A DNA stretch of 64,000 nucleotides from Lachnoclostridium phytofermentans (lineage in GTDB: Bacteria > Bacillota > Clostridia > Lachnospirales > Lachnospiraceae): NCBI RefSeq assembly GCF_000733755.1, contig NZ_JPOF01000006.1:1-64000 (forward strand), read 5' to 3'. A program made the position numbers and the translations under genes. A model generated the notes under the pieces. It saw nothing but the letters and a program-made list of their open reading frames with translations, had not been told where the DNA came from and made no database searches. Shown here in pieces: positions 26,207 through 38,145 of this stretch (position 1 is the stretch's first letter; every line of letters begins with the position of its first letter).

Positions 26207-27658
26207 ATGAGGCATCGTTTTAGGAGATATGAACTCATCATTTATCGCATTATTCTAACGTGCTGTATTATTGTCGCAAGTTTTATTATATTCCGAGGCA
26301 TCGTTGTGTTTGCCTCGGAACAGATGACCAGTGTAGCGAAGAGGGCGGGAGTTAGCTTTGTAGAATCACTTTATCTAAATGCTACCTCCTCTTGTAATGA
26401 ATTATTTCGTTATGTAAAGCGAGATGAGGTATCGGATTCTACCTTGTTACATACGGTCGCAGAAGACTTTTCGATTAATTATTATGCCTCTCATCAAGGG
26501 AAACAAGTACTTCATGAGCAGCATGAGGAAGAGGATATTAACTACGAGAACACGCTTGACTATGTCAATCTAGCAGAGTACAAAGAGAATATAGATGAAG
26601 ATTATAGAAATTCTACACAGGAGGAACAGCAAGTGTGGTCTGAAAATACGACGGAAACTACGGATAGTAGTCTTGAAGAATTAGCCAAAGAAGAAAATAA
26701 TAACTATTCTAAGAATGATAATTCAGTAGGAAGTGAAATTCTTGATATTGAAGATGAAACCTCTGATGAAAAGCTAATTATTGAATATAGCAAAGGTGAA
26801 GTATCTATGCTACCAGACTACAACTCAAGCCAATTAAATAGTCAAACCTCACTAGGCTTTGAGGAACCTTCGATATCAGTAAGTAATTTAATAAAAAATA
26901 ATTACCCTCTTGAAAAATTAAGTGATGTTAATTATTTAATTAATAATTTTTATATTGTAGATTCCACTACGACGGTAACAAAATCATTATTTAACGTCAA
27001 TGATTTGTTAAAGAGAAATATGACAATAAAAAAGAGAACAGACGCACCTCAAATACTAATCTACCATACACATGCATCGGAAACGTATATTGATAGTAAA
27101 GCAGGAGTGCAGGCGGATACCGTTGTGGGAGCAGGTAATTATTTAACAGAACTGTTAGAAAAAATGGGCTTTGTTGTTTACCATGATAAGACCGCATATG
27201 ATAAAAAGGCGAATGGAGAAGATAATCGGAATTATGCCTATAGCACTGCAAGACCGAATATTGAAAAAATATTAGCAGAGAATCCTAGTATTGAAGTCGT
27301 AATTGATTTACATAGAGATAGCGGACCGAAACGAATAGCAACGATTAATGGAAAAGTTTCCTGCCAAATTATGTTTTTTAATGGCTTATGCCGAGATCAA
27401 AATGGTCCAATTGAAAGACTAGAAAACCCGAATTTAAAGGATAATCTTGCATTTAGTTTGCAGGCAGCTTTGGTTGGACGTAATCTCTACCCAGATTTTG
27501 TACGCAGAAATTATCTAAAGAACTATCGCTATAATCAACATCTTGCGAAACGTTATTTATTAATTGAGTGCGGTACAGTAAACAATACGGTACAAGAAGC
27601 TTATAATGCAATGGAGCCATTATCAGTGATCATAGATCAGTTATTAACGAATCCTTAA
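26207..27658 (+). CDS. spoIIP: Stage II sporulation protein P
   Basis: 483 residues. One N-terminal membrane segment at about 15-35 (IYRIILTCCIIVASFIIF), then a long acidic, Asn/Glu-rich linker of ~180 residues, then the amidase/endopeptidase domain from ~280. Zn-binding motifs are ILIYHTHASETY and VVIDLHRDSG; the C-terminal LLIECGTVNNTVQEA carries the catalytic Glu. SpoIIP works with SpoIID and SpoIIM in peptidoglycan remodelling during engulfment. The linker is long for the family. Confidence 0.95.
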   Translation: MRHRFRRYELIIYRIILTCCIIVASFIIFRGIVVFASEQMTSVAKRAGVSFVESLYLNATSSCNELFRYVKRDEVSDSTLLHTVAEDFSINYYASHQGKQVLHEQHEEEDINYENTLDYVNLAEYKENIDEDYRNSTQEEQQVWSENTTETTDSSLEELAKEENNNYSKNDNSVGSEILDIEDETSDEKLIIEYSKGEVSMLPDYNSSQLNSQTSLGFEEPSISVSNLIKNNYPLEKLSDVNYLINNFYIVDSTTTVTKSLFNVNDLLKRNMTIKKRTDAPQILIYHTHASETYIDSKAGVQADTVVGAGNYLTELLEKMGFVVYHDKTAYDKKANGEDNRNYAYSTARPNIEKILAENPSIEVVIDLHRDSGPKRIATINGKVSCQIMFFNGLCRDQNGPIERLENPNLKDNLAFSLQAALVGRNLYPDFVRRNYLKNYRYNQHLAKRYLLIECGTVNNTVQEAYNAMEPLSVIIDQLLTNP

Positions 27659-27748
27659 AGCTACTATGAATTACTTGCTTCAACTTCGTTAATCCTAAGT
27701 ATAGAACGATAAAAGAACGTAATAATAATAGGAAGAGATTCGTATTTA

Positions 27749-27792
27749 TGTTTGGAATGCCATATTAGATTGTGGCTTTCCAAACATTTTTT
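27749..27792 (+). terminator. Terminator after spoIIP
   Basis: TGTTTGGAA pairs with TTCCAAACA, with an inner GCCA/TGGC stem, followed by T6. Confidence 0.85.
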
Positions 27793-27931
27793 ATACATAC
27801 CGCATCTTAGATGCTCCAAATAGTATCTTCTTGTCAGCAAACTTTCGGTATGGTATAATACATCATTATGTAGAGATTTGCTTACACAATATATGAAATG
27901 TCAGTAATAAATCCCCGTGCAATGATAGGTG

Positions 27932-27966
27932 TCACTATGGATAGATAGTTAGCATGGAGGTTTTTT
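27932..27966 (+). promoter_or_regulatory. Terminator-like hairpin in the lepA leader
   Basis: CCCCGTGC near 27914 can pair with GCATGGAGG near 27952, which is followed by T6 (27961-27966). The loop is long, so it may be an attenuator, a small ORF start (ATG TGT GTT TAG follows) or chance. The rest of the 27793-28070 stretch contains nothing I recognise. Confidence 0.25.
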
Positions 27967-28070
27967 ATGTGTGTTTAGAATGCTTAGTTGTTGTGGGTAA
28001 CCTATACAGTGCCCCTAAAAGTAACGAAGATCATATAGCTATGTAAGTGATAAATCCCAGGAGGAAAAAC

Positions 28071-29885
28071 ATGTCAGGTATTGACCAGAAGAAAATCAGA
28101 AATTTTTGTATTATTGCTCATATAGATCATGGTAAATCTACGCTTGCAGATCGTATTATCGAAAAGACTGGTTTACTTACGAGCAGAGAAATGCAATCTC
28201 AGGTGTTAGATAATATGGACCTTGAGAGAGAACGTGGTATAACAATTAAGGCACAGACTGTGCGTACCGTATATAAAGCAAAAGACGGTGGAGAGTATAT
28301 CTTTAATTTAATTGATACACCGGGACACGTCGACTTTAACTATGAAGTATCACGAAGCCTTGCTGCATGTGAAGGTGCAATCTTAGTTGTGGATGCAGCA
28401 CAGGGAATTGAAGCCCAGACCTTAGCGAATGTTTACTTGGCACTTGATCATAATCTTGATGTCTTTCCAGTTATTAATAAGATTGACTTACCAAGTGCGG
28501 ATCCAGAACGTGTCATTGCTGAAATTGAGGATGTCATCGGTATTGAAGCACAAGATGCACCACTGATTTCCGCAAAGAATGGTATTAATATTGAAGAAGT
28601 ACTTGAGCAGATTGTATCTAAGATACCAGCACCAAAAGGAGATAAGAATGCACCATTACAGGCGCTTATCTTTGACTCTATTTACGATTCTTATAAGGGT
28701 GTTATTATCTTTTGCAGAGTGATGGAGGGTACTGTTAGAAAGGGAACAACCCTTAAGATGATGGCTACAGGTGCAACTGCAGATGTTGTTGAGCTTGGTA
28801 TCTTTGGACCGGGACAGTTTATTCCGACCGATGAATTATCCGCTGGAATGGTAGGTTATATCACTGCGAGTTTAAAGAATGTAAAAGACACCCGTGTAGG
28901 TGATACCGTTACCGATGCAGACAACCCTTGCAAAACTCCACTCCCTGGATATAAGAAAGTAAACCCAATGGTTTATTGTGGTATGTATCCTGCAGATGGT
29001 GCGAAGTATCCAGATCTTCGTGATGCGTTAGAAAAATTACAATTAAACGATGCATCACTTCAATTTGAACCAGAGACTTCAGTAGCCCTTGGTTTTGGTT
29101 TCCGTTGTGGTTTCCTTGGGCTTCTTCATCTTGAAATTATTCAGGAACGTTTGGAAAGAGAATATAACTTAGACCTTGTAACAACTGCACCAAGTGTTAT
29201 TTATAAAGTTTTTAAAACCAACGGTGAAATGTTAGAGATAACAAACCCATCGAATTTACCAGATCCTTCTGAAATAGAACATATGGAAGAACCAATGGTA
29301 AAGGCGGAGATTATGGTTACTACGGAATTTGTAGGAGCGATTATGACTCTTTGTCAGGAACGACGTGGAATTTATCTGGGAATGGAATATATGGAATCCA
29401 CAAGAGCGCTTCTTCGTTATGAATTACCACTAAATGAAATTATTTATGATTTCTTTGATGCATTAAAATCAAGATCTAGAGGTTATGCATCGTTTGATTA
29501 TGAGATGAAGGGATATGTTCCAAGTGAATTAGTGAAACTTGACATTCTAATTAACAAAGAAGAAGTCGATGCCCTTTCTTTTATTGTACACGGAGAATCT
29601 GCTTATGAACGTGGTAGAAGAATGTGTGAAAAGTTGAAAGATGAAATACCAAGACATTTATTTGAAGTTCCTATTCAAGCAGCCATTGGAAGTAAAGTTA
29701 TAGCTCGTGAAACGGTAAAGGCGATGCGAAAAGACGTACTTGCAAAATGTTATGGTGGTGATATCTCTCGTAAGAGAAAACTTCTTGAAAAGCAGAAAGA
29801 AGGAAAGAAGCGTATGCGCCAGATTGGTAACGTGGAGATTCCACAAAAGGCTTTCATGAGTGTATTAAAACTAGATGAAGATTAG
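28071..29885 (+). CDS. lepA: Elongation factor 4 (LepA)
   Basis: 604 residues from the ATG at 28071, seven bases after GGAGG; an upstream in-frame start at 28047 is unlikely. GTPase motifs: AHIDHGKST (G1), RGITI (G2), DTPGH (G3), NKID (G4). The C-terminal domain unique to LepA is present, ending [21 protein letters not shown]. LepA is a ribosome-associated GTPase affecting initiation and translocation. It sits in the conserved spoIIP-lepA-hemW order. Confidence 0.98.
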   Translation: MSGIDQKKIRNFCIIAHIDHGKSTLADRIIEKTGLLTSREMQSQVLDNMDLERERGITIKAQTVRTVYKAKDGGEYIFNLIDTPGHVDFNYEVSRSLAACEGAILVVDAAQGIEAQTLANVYLALDHNLDVFPVINKIDLPSADPERVIAEIEDVIGIEAQDAPLISAKNGINIEEVLEQIVSKIPAPKGDKNAPLQALIFDSIYDSYKGVIIFCRVMEGTVRKGTTLKMMATGATADVVELGIFGPGQFIPTDELSAGMVGYITASLKNVKDTRVGDTVTDADNPCKTPLPGYKKVNPMVYCGMYPADGAKYPDLRDALEKLQLNDASLQFEPETSVALGFGFRCGFLGLLHLEIIQERLEREYNLDLVTTAPSVIYKVFKTNGEMLEITNPSNLPDPSEIEHMEEPMVKAEIMVTTEFVGAIMTLCQERRGIYLGMEYMESTRALLRYELPLNEIIYDFFDALKSRSRGYASFDYEMKGYVPSELVKLDILINKEEVDALSFIVHGESAYERGRRMCEKLKDEIPRHLFEVPIQAAIGSKVIARETVKAMRKDVLAKCYGGDISRKRKLLEKQKEGKKRMRQIGNVEIPQKAFMSVLKLDED

Positions 29886-29989
29886 GAACTGGTATCACGT
29901 ACCATACAAGGAAAGAGAAAAGTTTAAACTGGCAATATAAACTACTGTATTAATAAGCAATTATTATAAAAAGCGTAAAAGCGTTGGAA

Positions 29990-30066
29990 TGGATGTTAGG
30001 TTGAAAATTTGAAAACTATTTTTCAACCTCCTGATTATATGCGTGAAAACACGCAGTAGGGAGTTA
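29990..30066 (+). promoter_or_regulatory. Two-hairpin leader directly before hemW
   Basis: Hairpin A pairs AGGTTGAAAA (29998-30007) with TTTTCAACCT (30020-30029). Hairpin B is GCGTG-AAAA-CACGC (30041-30054). GGGAGTT then provides the SD sequence before the ATG at 30069. The same arrangement precedes rsmE. Confidence 0.6.
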
Positions 30067-30068
30067 TA

Positions 30069-31235
30069 ATGAAAAAAGATTTAGAACTTTATATTCATAT
30101 TCCATTCTGTGCAAGAAAATGTAACTATTGCGACTTCTTATCTGCACCAGCCAGTCAGGATGAGATGTTAAAGTATACCGATTTCTTGTGTAAAGAGATT
30201 AAAAGTCAGGGGTCACTTCCTTTAAAATACCGAGTTGTCTCGATATTCTTTGGAGGAGGGACTCCTTCTCTTTTACCTTTAGAACAGATGGGACAGATAG
30301 TTAATACGATAAAAGAAAGTTTTGAAGTGGTATCTACTTGTGAGATTACATTGGAATGTAATCCAGGTACTGTTACAAAAGAGAAGTTAGAAGGCTATAT
30401 AGGGCTTGGCATTAACCGGTTGAGCTTTGGATTACAAAGTGCGAATAACGAAGAATTAAGATTGTTAGGAAGAATTCATACTTTTGAAGAATTTGTGGTA
30501 AATTATGAACATGCAAGAGAAGTTGGTTTTCAAAATATCAATATTGACTTAATGTCTGCTCTTCCTTATCAGACCTTAGAATCCTATGAAACTACATTAA
30601 AGAAAGTGTTAGAGTTAAAACCGGAGCATATATCTGCCTATAGTCTGATCCTAGAAGAAGGTACCTCCTTTTATGATAGATACTCGGAACATGGGGAAGA
30701 AAAAGATGCGATTCCAGATGTGATACTTGATAGAACAATGTATGAACACACAAAGACGATACTACTTTCGCATGGTTACAACCGATATGAAATTTCAAAT
30801 TATGCAAAACCGGGGAAAGAATGTCTTCATAACATCGGATATTGGAAAAGAGTAGAGTACCTAGGGCTTGGGCTAGGTGCTTCTTCCTTATTATATCATG
30901 TAAGATATCGAAACCTTGATACGATAATTAGTTATGAAAAGGCTTTAGAGTCATCGATGAAGGTTAGACAAGTAGAAGAGAAACTTAGTAAGAAGGCTGA
31001 AATGGAAGAGTTTATGTTTCTTGGTCTACGTCTTTGTGAAGGTGTTAGTAAGAAAGATTTTAAACGACAATTTTCTCTTACCATGGAGGAAGTCTATGGC
31101 AATAAGCTGGTTCAGTTACAAAAGGCTGGTCTTTTGATGAATGTAGAAGATAATGTTTTTCTAACTGATCGAGGTATTGATTTAAGTAATCAGGTATTTA
31201 CGGAATTTCTTTTGGATGAGACCTATCTTACGTAA
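30069..31235 (+). CDS. hemW: HemW, radical SAM heme chaperone (oxygen-independent coproporphyrinogen III oxidase-like)
   Basis: 388 residues. The radical SAM cluster motif CxxxCxxC is HIPFCARKCNYCDF at 11-24, with one Cys fewer than true HemN (CxxxCxxCxC), where HemW has F. GGGTPSLLP and ECNPGT are the glycine-rich SAM contacts, and RLSFGLQSANNEELRLLGR is the family's central motif. HemW inserts heme into target proteins rather than oxidising coproporphyrinogen. It lies between lepA and hrcA as in Bacillus. Confidence 0.94.
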   Translation: MKKDLELYIHIPFCARKCNYCDFLSAPASQDEMLKYTDFLCKEIKSQGSLPLKYRVVSIFFGGGTPSLLPLEQMGQIVNTIKESFEVVSTCEITLECNPGTVTKEKLEGYIGLGINRLSFGLQSANNEELRLLGRIHTFEEFVVNYEHAREVGFQNINIDLMSALPYQTLESYETTLKKVLELKPEHISAYSLILEEGTSFYDRYSEHGEEKDAIPDVILDRTMYEHTKTILLSHGYNRYEISNYAKPGKECLHNIGYWKRVEYLGLGLGASSLLYHVRYRNLDTIISYEKALESSMKVRQVEEKLSKKAEMEEFMFLGLRLCEGVSKKDFKRQFSLTMEEVYGNKLVQLQKAGLLMNVEDNVFLTDRGIDLSNQVFTEFLLDETYLT

Positions 31236-31339
31236 GATGTTTAAAAAAATAATGACCATAAATACAATAATAGATACTTTTTTATCAAAAGAAATAAGGT
31301 TTCCTAAGCAATTTTTAATCTATTTTCTTAAATTAGGAG

Positions 31340-31368
31340 TTGACAAACGATTTTAATAGTGATATTTT
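31340..31368 (+). promoter_or_regulatory. SigA promoter of the hrcA-grpE-dnaK operon
   Basis: TTGACA (31340-31345), a 17-bp spacer, TATTTT (31363-31368), immediately followed by the CIRCE operator. Confidence 0.75.
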
Positions 31369-31381
31369 ATGTATAAAGATG

Positions 31382-31408
31382 TTAGCACTCTACCTCAATG
31401 AGTGCTAA
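31382..31408 (+). promoter_or_regulatory. CIRCE operator (HrcA binding site)
   Basis: Exact consensus TTAGCACTC, nine spacer bases, GAGTGCTAA. It lies just downstream of the -10 box, so HrcA binding represses the heat-shock operon and the site also remains in the mRNA leader. Confidence 0.98.
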
Positions 31409-31520
31409 CAACATCAACGGAAGTTTCTAATCTAAGTATTAAAAACGAAATTCCGTATCATCAATGCAACAACCACTTGCAAGAAAAAACAAACGGACTT
31501 GGTTTGAGAAAGAGGGGATT

Positions 31521-32558
31521 ATGCAGTTAGATGACAGAAAGCTTAAAATTTTGCAAGCTATAATTCGTAATTACTTAGAAACTGGCGAACCAGTCGGTTC
31601 TAGAACAATTTCGAAATATACAGATTTAAATCTAAGTTCTGCAACCATTCGAAATGAAATGGCTGACTTAGAGGAATTAGGCTACATCATTCAGCCGCAT
31701 ACCTCCGCCGGACGAATTCCATCAGATAAGGGGTATCGACTTTATGTAGACACAATGATGAAAGATAAGGTAACTGAAGTCGAAAACATGCGAGAAATGT
31801 TGCTTGAAAAAGCCGATAAGATGGAGACCTTATTACAACAAGTTGCAAAACTTCTTGCTGTGAATACGAACTATGCAACGATGGTGACTTCACCGCAATA
31901 TCGTTCTAGAAAGGTTAAATTCCTTCAAGTTTCAGAAGTTGATATGACTCAAATTCTAGCAGTTATTGTATTAGAAGGCAATATTGTAAAGAATAAGATA
32001 ATAGCAATTGCGGAACCATTAGATAAGGAAACACTTTTAAAACTTAACATTGTATTAAATACGTTCCTTCAAGGATTGGATTTAAGTGAGATTAATCTTG
32101 CACTAATTCGTAAGATGAAGGAACAAGCGGCAGAACACAGCTCCGTGGTTAGTGATATTTTAGATGCAGTTGCACAAGCAATTAGTGAAGAAGATGATGT
32201 TCAGATCTTTACTAGCGGTGCTACAAACATATTGAAATATCCGGAACTAAATGACATGGAGAAAGCCAGCGAATTACTCTACACTTTAGAGGAAAAGAAA
32301 CAGCTGACAAATCTTATGAACAATGAAGTTTCTAATGCTGAAAATCGTGGTATACAGGTTTACATTGGAAATGAAACACCAGTAGACTCTATGAAGGATT
32401 GTGCGGTAGTTACAGCGACCTATCAGATTGAAGAAGGTGTCTATGGTAAAATCGGTATCATTGGTCCTAAGAGAATGGATTACGAACGGGTGGTTAGTAC
32501 ACTGCAAAACCTAATGTGTCAGTTGGATGATATTTTTAAGAAAGACAATGAAAGATAA
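31521..32558 (+). CDS. hrcA: Heat-inducible transcription repressor HrcA
   Basis: 345 residues from the ATG at 31521 (MQLDDRKLKILQAIIRNYLE), preceded by GAGGGG; the open frame from 31464 adds 19 unlikely residues. The N-terminal winged helix is EPVGSRTISKYTDLNLSSATIRNEMADLEELGYI, then the HTSAGRIPSDKGYR motif, a GAF-like middle and a C-terminal IGPKRMDYERV motif. It represses through the CIRCE site 113 bp upstream and so controls its own operon. Confidence 0.97.
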   Translation: MQLDDRKLKILQAIIRNYLETGEPVGSRTISKYTDLNLSSATIRNEMADLEELGYIIQPHTSAGRIPSDKGYRLYVDTMMKDKVTEVENMREMLLEKADKMETLLQQVAKLLAVNTNYATMVTSPQYRSRKVKFLQVSEVDMTQILAVIVLEGNIVKNKIIAIAEPLDKETLLKLNIVLNTFLQGLDLSEINLALIRKMKEQAAEHSSVVSDILDAVAQAISEEDDVQIFTSGATNILKYPELNDMEKASELLYTLEEKKQLTNLMNNEVSNAENRGIQVYIGNETPVDSMKDCAVVTATYQIEEGVYGKIGIIGPKRMDYERVVSTLQNLMCQLDDIFKKDNER

Positions 32559-32579
32559 AGAAAGAAGGGTGACATAAAC

Positions 32580-33248
32580 GTGGCGGATAACATGGATTTT
32601 AAAGATCTGATGGCAGATGAAGTGGAAGACATGATGGAAAAAGATATTGCAAGTGCAAATAAAGCTTCAGAAACTGTCGACCAGGAGAATCAATCGGAAG
32701 TTGTGGAGGATACCACAGAAGTTGAAGACGCTGAGAATAGCGAAGAAGATTCTGTATCGGATGATGAATTAAAAGAGAAGAAGTCCTTTTTTAAGAAGAA
32801 AGATAAGAAAGATAAAAAGGATGAAAAAATTGATGAATTAACTGATCGGTTAATGCGTAATATGGCAGAGTTTGAGAATTTCAGAAAACGTACAGAAAAA
32901 GAAAAGGCTCAGATGTTTGAAATTGGTGCAAAAGATATAATCGAACGTATCCTACCTGTGATAGATAATTTCGAACGTGGATTAGCTGCTGTAACAGAAG
33001 AGGAAAAAGAGAGTGCTTTTGTTCAAGGAATTGAAAAAATCTACAAACAGCTTGTTACTACATTAGAAGCTGCTGGAGTAAAGCAAATTGAATCAGTTGG
33101 AAAAGAATTTAACCCTGACTTCCATAATGCAGTAATGCATACAGATGATGAAGAGTATGGGGAAAACATTGTAACAGAAGAATTCCAAAAAGGATATATG
33201 TACCGCGAAAGTGTTGTTAGACACAGCATGGTTAAAGTGGTTAATTAA
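32580..33248 (+). CDS. grpE: Nucleotide exchange factor GrpE
   Basis: 222 residues with a GTG start, 21 bp after hrcA. The first ~75 residues are acidic and disordered, ending in a Lys-rich tract (FFKKKDKKDKKDEK). Then comes the long coiled-coil dimer helix (LMRNMAEFENFRKRTEKEK) and the beta-wing domain with FNPDFHNAVMH and GYMYRESVVRHSMVKV. It releases ADP from DnaK. Confidence 0.97.
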   Translation: MADNMDFKDLMADEVEDMMEKDIASANKASETVDQENQSEVVEDTTEVEDAENSEEDSVSDDELKEKKSFFKKKDKKDKKDEKIDELTDRLMRNMAEFENFRKRTEKEKAQMFEIGAKDIIERILPVIDNFERGLAAVTEEEKESAFVQGIEKIYKQLVTTLEAAGVKQIESVGKEFNPDFHNAVMHTDDEEYGENIVTEEFQKGYMYRESVVRHSMVKVVN

Positions 33249-33418
33249 CATGATCCAATCATTGAAGTGTAAGTAACTTAACTCATTCTTATAAAACATG
33301 CAAATAGCTAATTATTAAGAATGTTACACATTAGAATAATAAAATTGGTTATTTTATAGAACAAGAGAATGTTATTGCATTCCTTGTCCTCAATAAATAG
33401 ATTTCTATAAAAAATTAG

Positions 33419-35299
<1,881 letters not shown>

Positions 35300-35305
35300 T
35301 TGAGC

Positions 35306-35329
35306 AAAAAGCGCTCTTAGAGCGCTTTT
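35306..35329 (+). terminator. Hairpin immediately after dnaK
   Basis: AAAAGCGCTC, TTA loop, GAGCGCTTTT: a perfect 10-bp stem, but only a short T tract follows. Partial termination after dnaK is likely. Confidence 0.7.
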
Positions 35330-35462
35330 CGCAACCCCTAAGTGTGACTTTTTCCTAATTAAGTTGGGAAAAACACTTAGGAACGCTTTTTGCAACCCCT
35401 AAATGTTTATTTTTCCTACTGAGGTTTGGGAGCAAAAAGCACTTGAAAAATTGGGGGTTGCG
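35323..35462. repeat. Tandem and inverted repeats in the dnaK-dnaJ spacer
   Basis: A ~35-bp unit beginning CGCTTTT(C/T)GCAACCCCTAA occurs at 35323-35357 and 35384-35418. An inverted piece, TTGGGGGTTGCG, lies at 35451-35462. CCTAAGTGT (35337) pairs with ACACTTAGG (35373-35381) to form a further stem. A separate hairpin, AGCTGTC/GACAGCT, lies at 35535-35575. No gene is supported in the 472-bp spacer. Confidence 0.65.
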
Positions 35463-35486
35463 TCTTTTCTGTAATTTCGTTATAAT
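35458..35486 (+). promoter_or_regulatory. Probable SigA promoter for dnaJ
   Basis: TTGCGT (35458-35463), a 17-bp spacer, TATAAT (35481-35486). It sits at the end of the repeat array, giving dnaJ and prmA a start of their own with a ~280-nt leader. Confidence 0.55.
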
Positions 35487-35771
35487 ATTTTATTCAAGCA
35501 AGGTATGTGCTAGTTTTGCCCTTGTGAAGTATGCTAAGCTGTCTTATGGTTACTGGCGGTAATCGTGGGACAGCTATTTGCGAATACATGTATAATTGTG
35601 ACGGGAGGTCACTTATCGAAATTAGTGTAATGACTTTTTACACTGTAATTAATGACAAGGATAAGATCGTAAAACAGATTTTTTCTTGTTTACACTGGCA
35701 TATCGGTGGTTTAGTAGGATGTAAAATATGAGATGCTGGAGTTTAGATAATGTGAATGTTGGAGGATAGTT

Positions 35772-36914
35772 ATGGCAGATAAGAGAGATTATTACGAGGT
35801 GCTTGGGATTTCAAAAAGTGCATCGGACGATGAAATCAAAAAAGCCTATCGTAAGCTTGCAAAGCAGTATCATCCGGATGCAAATCCAGGAGATAAGACT
35901 GCAGAAGCAAAGTTTAAGGAGGCATCCGAGGCATATGCTGTCTTAAGTGACCCGGAGAAGAAGAGACAATATGATCAGTTTGGTCATGCTGCTTTTGAAC
36001 AAGGCGGCGGCGGAGCTGGCGGCTTTGATTTTAATATGGGTGATATGGGAGATATCTTTGGTGATATCTTCGGAGACATCTTTGGTGGGGGAAGAAGATC
36101 TCGTGCCAGCAATGGTCCAATGAATGGAGCAAACCTACGTACTGCCATTCGTATCACTTTTGAAGAAGCTGTGTTTGGCTGTGAGAAGGAACTCGAGCTT
36201 TCATTAAAAGATGAATGTGAAACCTGTCATGGATCAGGAGCGAAACCTGGTAGCTCACCAGAAACCTGTCATAAGTGTAATGGTAAAGGACAGGTAACCT
36301 TTACTCAGCAATCCCTTTTTGGTATGGTTCGTAATGTACAAACTTGTCCGGATTGTCGTGGTACAGGTAAGATAATCAAAGAAAAATGTCCAGATTGTTA
36401 TGGTAGCGGTTATATCAGCCGTAAGAAGAAAATTCAAGTGTCTGTACCTGCTGGTATTGACAATGGTCAAAGTATCCGTATCCGTGGAAAAGGGGAGCCT
36501 GGTACTAACGGTGGCGAGCGTGGTGACTTATTAGTTGAAGTAAATGTAAGTAGACATCCGATCTTTCAGAGACAGGATTATGATATTTACTCAACAGCTC
36601 CTATGACCTTTACGCAAGCAGCACTTGGTGGCGATGTAAGAATTAGCACCGTAGATGGTGATGTCCTATATGAAGTGAAACCAGGTACTCAAACAGATAC
36701 AAAAGTACGTCTTCGTGGCAAAGGGGTTCCTACCTTGCGTAATAAAGATGTCCGTGGTGATCACTATGTAACGTTAGTTGTTCAAGTTCCAACAAAATTG
36801 AACAATGAGCAGAAAGATTTGTTAAAGAAATATGAAGAATCCATAACTGGTAAAAAAACAGAGGAAACTTCTGAGGATTCAAAAGAAAAGAAAAAGAAAT
36901 TTTTTGGGAAATAA
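35772..36914 (+). CDS. dnaJ: Co-chaperone DnaJ
   Basis: 380 residues. The J-domain at 1-70 has the HPD motif in [11 protein letters not shown] Gly/Phe-rich linker follows (residues ~76-112), then four CxxCxGxG zinc repeats: [32 protein letters not shown]. The C-terminal substrate-binding region contains [17 protein letters not shown]. It stimulates DnaK ATPase and delivers clients. GGAGG precedes the ATG. It has its own probable promoter, separated from dnaK by a repeat-rich spacer. Confidence 0.98.
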   Translation: MADKRDYYEVLGISKSASDDEIKKAYRKLAKQYHPDANPGDKTAEAKFKEASEAYAVLSDPEKKRQYDQFGHAAFEQGGGGAGGFDFNMGDMGDIFGDIFGDIFGGGRRSRASNGPMNGANLRTAIRITFEEAVFGCEKELELSLKDECETCHGSGAKPGSSPETCHKCNGKGQVTFTQQSLFGMVRNVQTCPDCRGTGKIIKEKCPDCYGSGYISRKKKIQVSVPAGIDNGQSIRIRGKGEPGTNGGERGDLLVEVNVSRHPIFQRQDYDIYSTAPMTFTQAALGGDVRISTVDGDVLYEVKPGTQTDTKVRLRGKGVPTLRNKDVRGDHYVTLVVQVPTKLNNEQKDLLKKYEESITGKKTEETSEDSKEKKKKFFGK

Positions 36915-37011
36915 TCAACCTTAATAGAAAGATAGCCTTCCAGGAATGAACTTAGGGTATGAGACATCATGTTTTATACCTTGGGGAAGGTATGCAACCA
37001 GGAGGAAATAC

Positions 37012-38010
37012 ATGAAGTGGAAAAAGTTATCGTTGGAGACAACGACGGAAGCGGTAGACCTTGTTTGTGATATGCTACTATCCCTTGGAATTGAAGGGAT
37101 TGAAGTAGTGGATAAGGTGCCGATTACCGAAGAAGAGAAGAAAAAGATGTTTATTGATATTCTTCCTGAATTAGGTGAGGATGACGGTATTGCAATCGTT
37201 AATTTTTACCTTGAGAAGGAAGATGATTTGCCTTCCCTAGAAGTTTCAATTAAGGAGGGGTTAGAGGAGCTACGTACCTTTGTCGAGGTTGGTAGTGGAA
37301 AGCTTTCTTTATCTGAAACGGAAGATAAGGATTGGATAAACAATTGGAAAGAATTTTTCAAACCATTTCGTGTGGATGATACTATTGTCATCAAACCAAC
37401 TTGGGAGAAGCTAGAGGAGCAAAAGGAAACAGACTTAATCATTGAGATTGATCCTGGAACTGCATTTGGAACAGGAGCTCATGAGACAACAAAGCTATGT
37501 ATTCTTAATATAAAGAAATACATGCAACCAGGGGCTACATTATTAGACGTTGGATGCGGTAGTGGTATCCTTACCATAATAGGTAGAAAACTCGGAGCAA
37601 GAACAGCAGTTGCAATTGACATTGATGAAAATGCAGTGAGTGCATCCAAGGAAAATTGTGACGTAAATCAATTAGAAGCTGTGCTACGTCAATCAAAGGA
37701 TACAGCGACAAGAACAGAAGGTAGAATTGAGTTATTTGCTGGAAATGTTATTGACGACAGAGGGCTAAGCGAGCGCATAGGACTTCACAGCTATGATTTT
37801 GTGGTAGCAAACATCTTAGCTGACATTATTATACCTTTATCTGCTGTGATTGGTGAATTTATGAAACCAGGAGCTTATTTTATCAGTTCTGGTATCATTG
37901 ATATGAAAGCTGAAGAAGTAAAAGATGCCATTGTCAAAAATGGATTTATCATAGAAGAAATAACTACTATGGGAGATTGGACTTCTATCGTAGCGAGAAA
38001 ACCAGAGTAA
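37012..38010 (+). CDS. prmA: Ribosomal protein L11 methyltransferase PrmA
   Basis: 332 residues from the ATG at 37012 (AGGAGG six bases before it); the frame runs upstream from 36946 without support. An N-terminal substrate-recognition domain (~1-110) is followed by the SAM domain with DPGTAFGTGAHETTKL, LLDVGCGSGIL and the catalytic-loop VVANILADIIIPL. It trimethylates L11 of the large ribosomal subunit. It is placed directly after dnaJ as in other Firmicutes. Confidence 0.96.
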   Translation: MKWKKLSLETTTEAVDLVCDMLLSLGIEGIEVVDKVPITEEEKKKMFIDILPELGEDDGIAIVNFYLEKEDDLPSLEVSIKEGLEELRTFVEVGSGKLSLSETEDKDWINNWKEFFKPFRVDDTIVIKPTWEKLEEQKETDLIIEIDPGTAFGTGAHETTKLCILNIKKYMQPGATLLDVGCGSGILTIIGRKLGARTAVAIDIDENAVSASKENCDVNQLEAVLRQSKDTATRTEGRIELFAGNVIDDRGLSERIGLHSYDFVVANILADIIIPLSAVIGEFMKPGAYFISSGIIDMKAEEVKDAIVKNGFIIEEITTMGDWTSIVARKPE

Positions 38011-38013
38011 AAG

Positions 38014-38058
38014 AAAAAGTGGGTTGAAACAGAATTGTTTTCAAAACCCCACTTTTTT
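38014..38058 (+). terminator. Terminator after prmA
   Basis: AAAAAGTGGG and the complementary CCCACTTTTT region form a long stem with one mismatch, extended by GAAAAC-type pairs, followed by a T7 run. Confidence 0.8.
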
Positions 38059-38145
38059 TATGTGTAGCAATCTTTTTTGTTACGTGTTATAATGTCGTAT
38101 GAAAAAAGACCTATAATAAATAGAAGATAGATTCTTGCATGTGAT

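Noticed and set aside
35531-35731. Open frame of 66 codons between dnaK and dnaJ
   Set aside because: It runs through hairpins and the leader of dnaJ, has no ribosome-binding site and no recognisable protein features.
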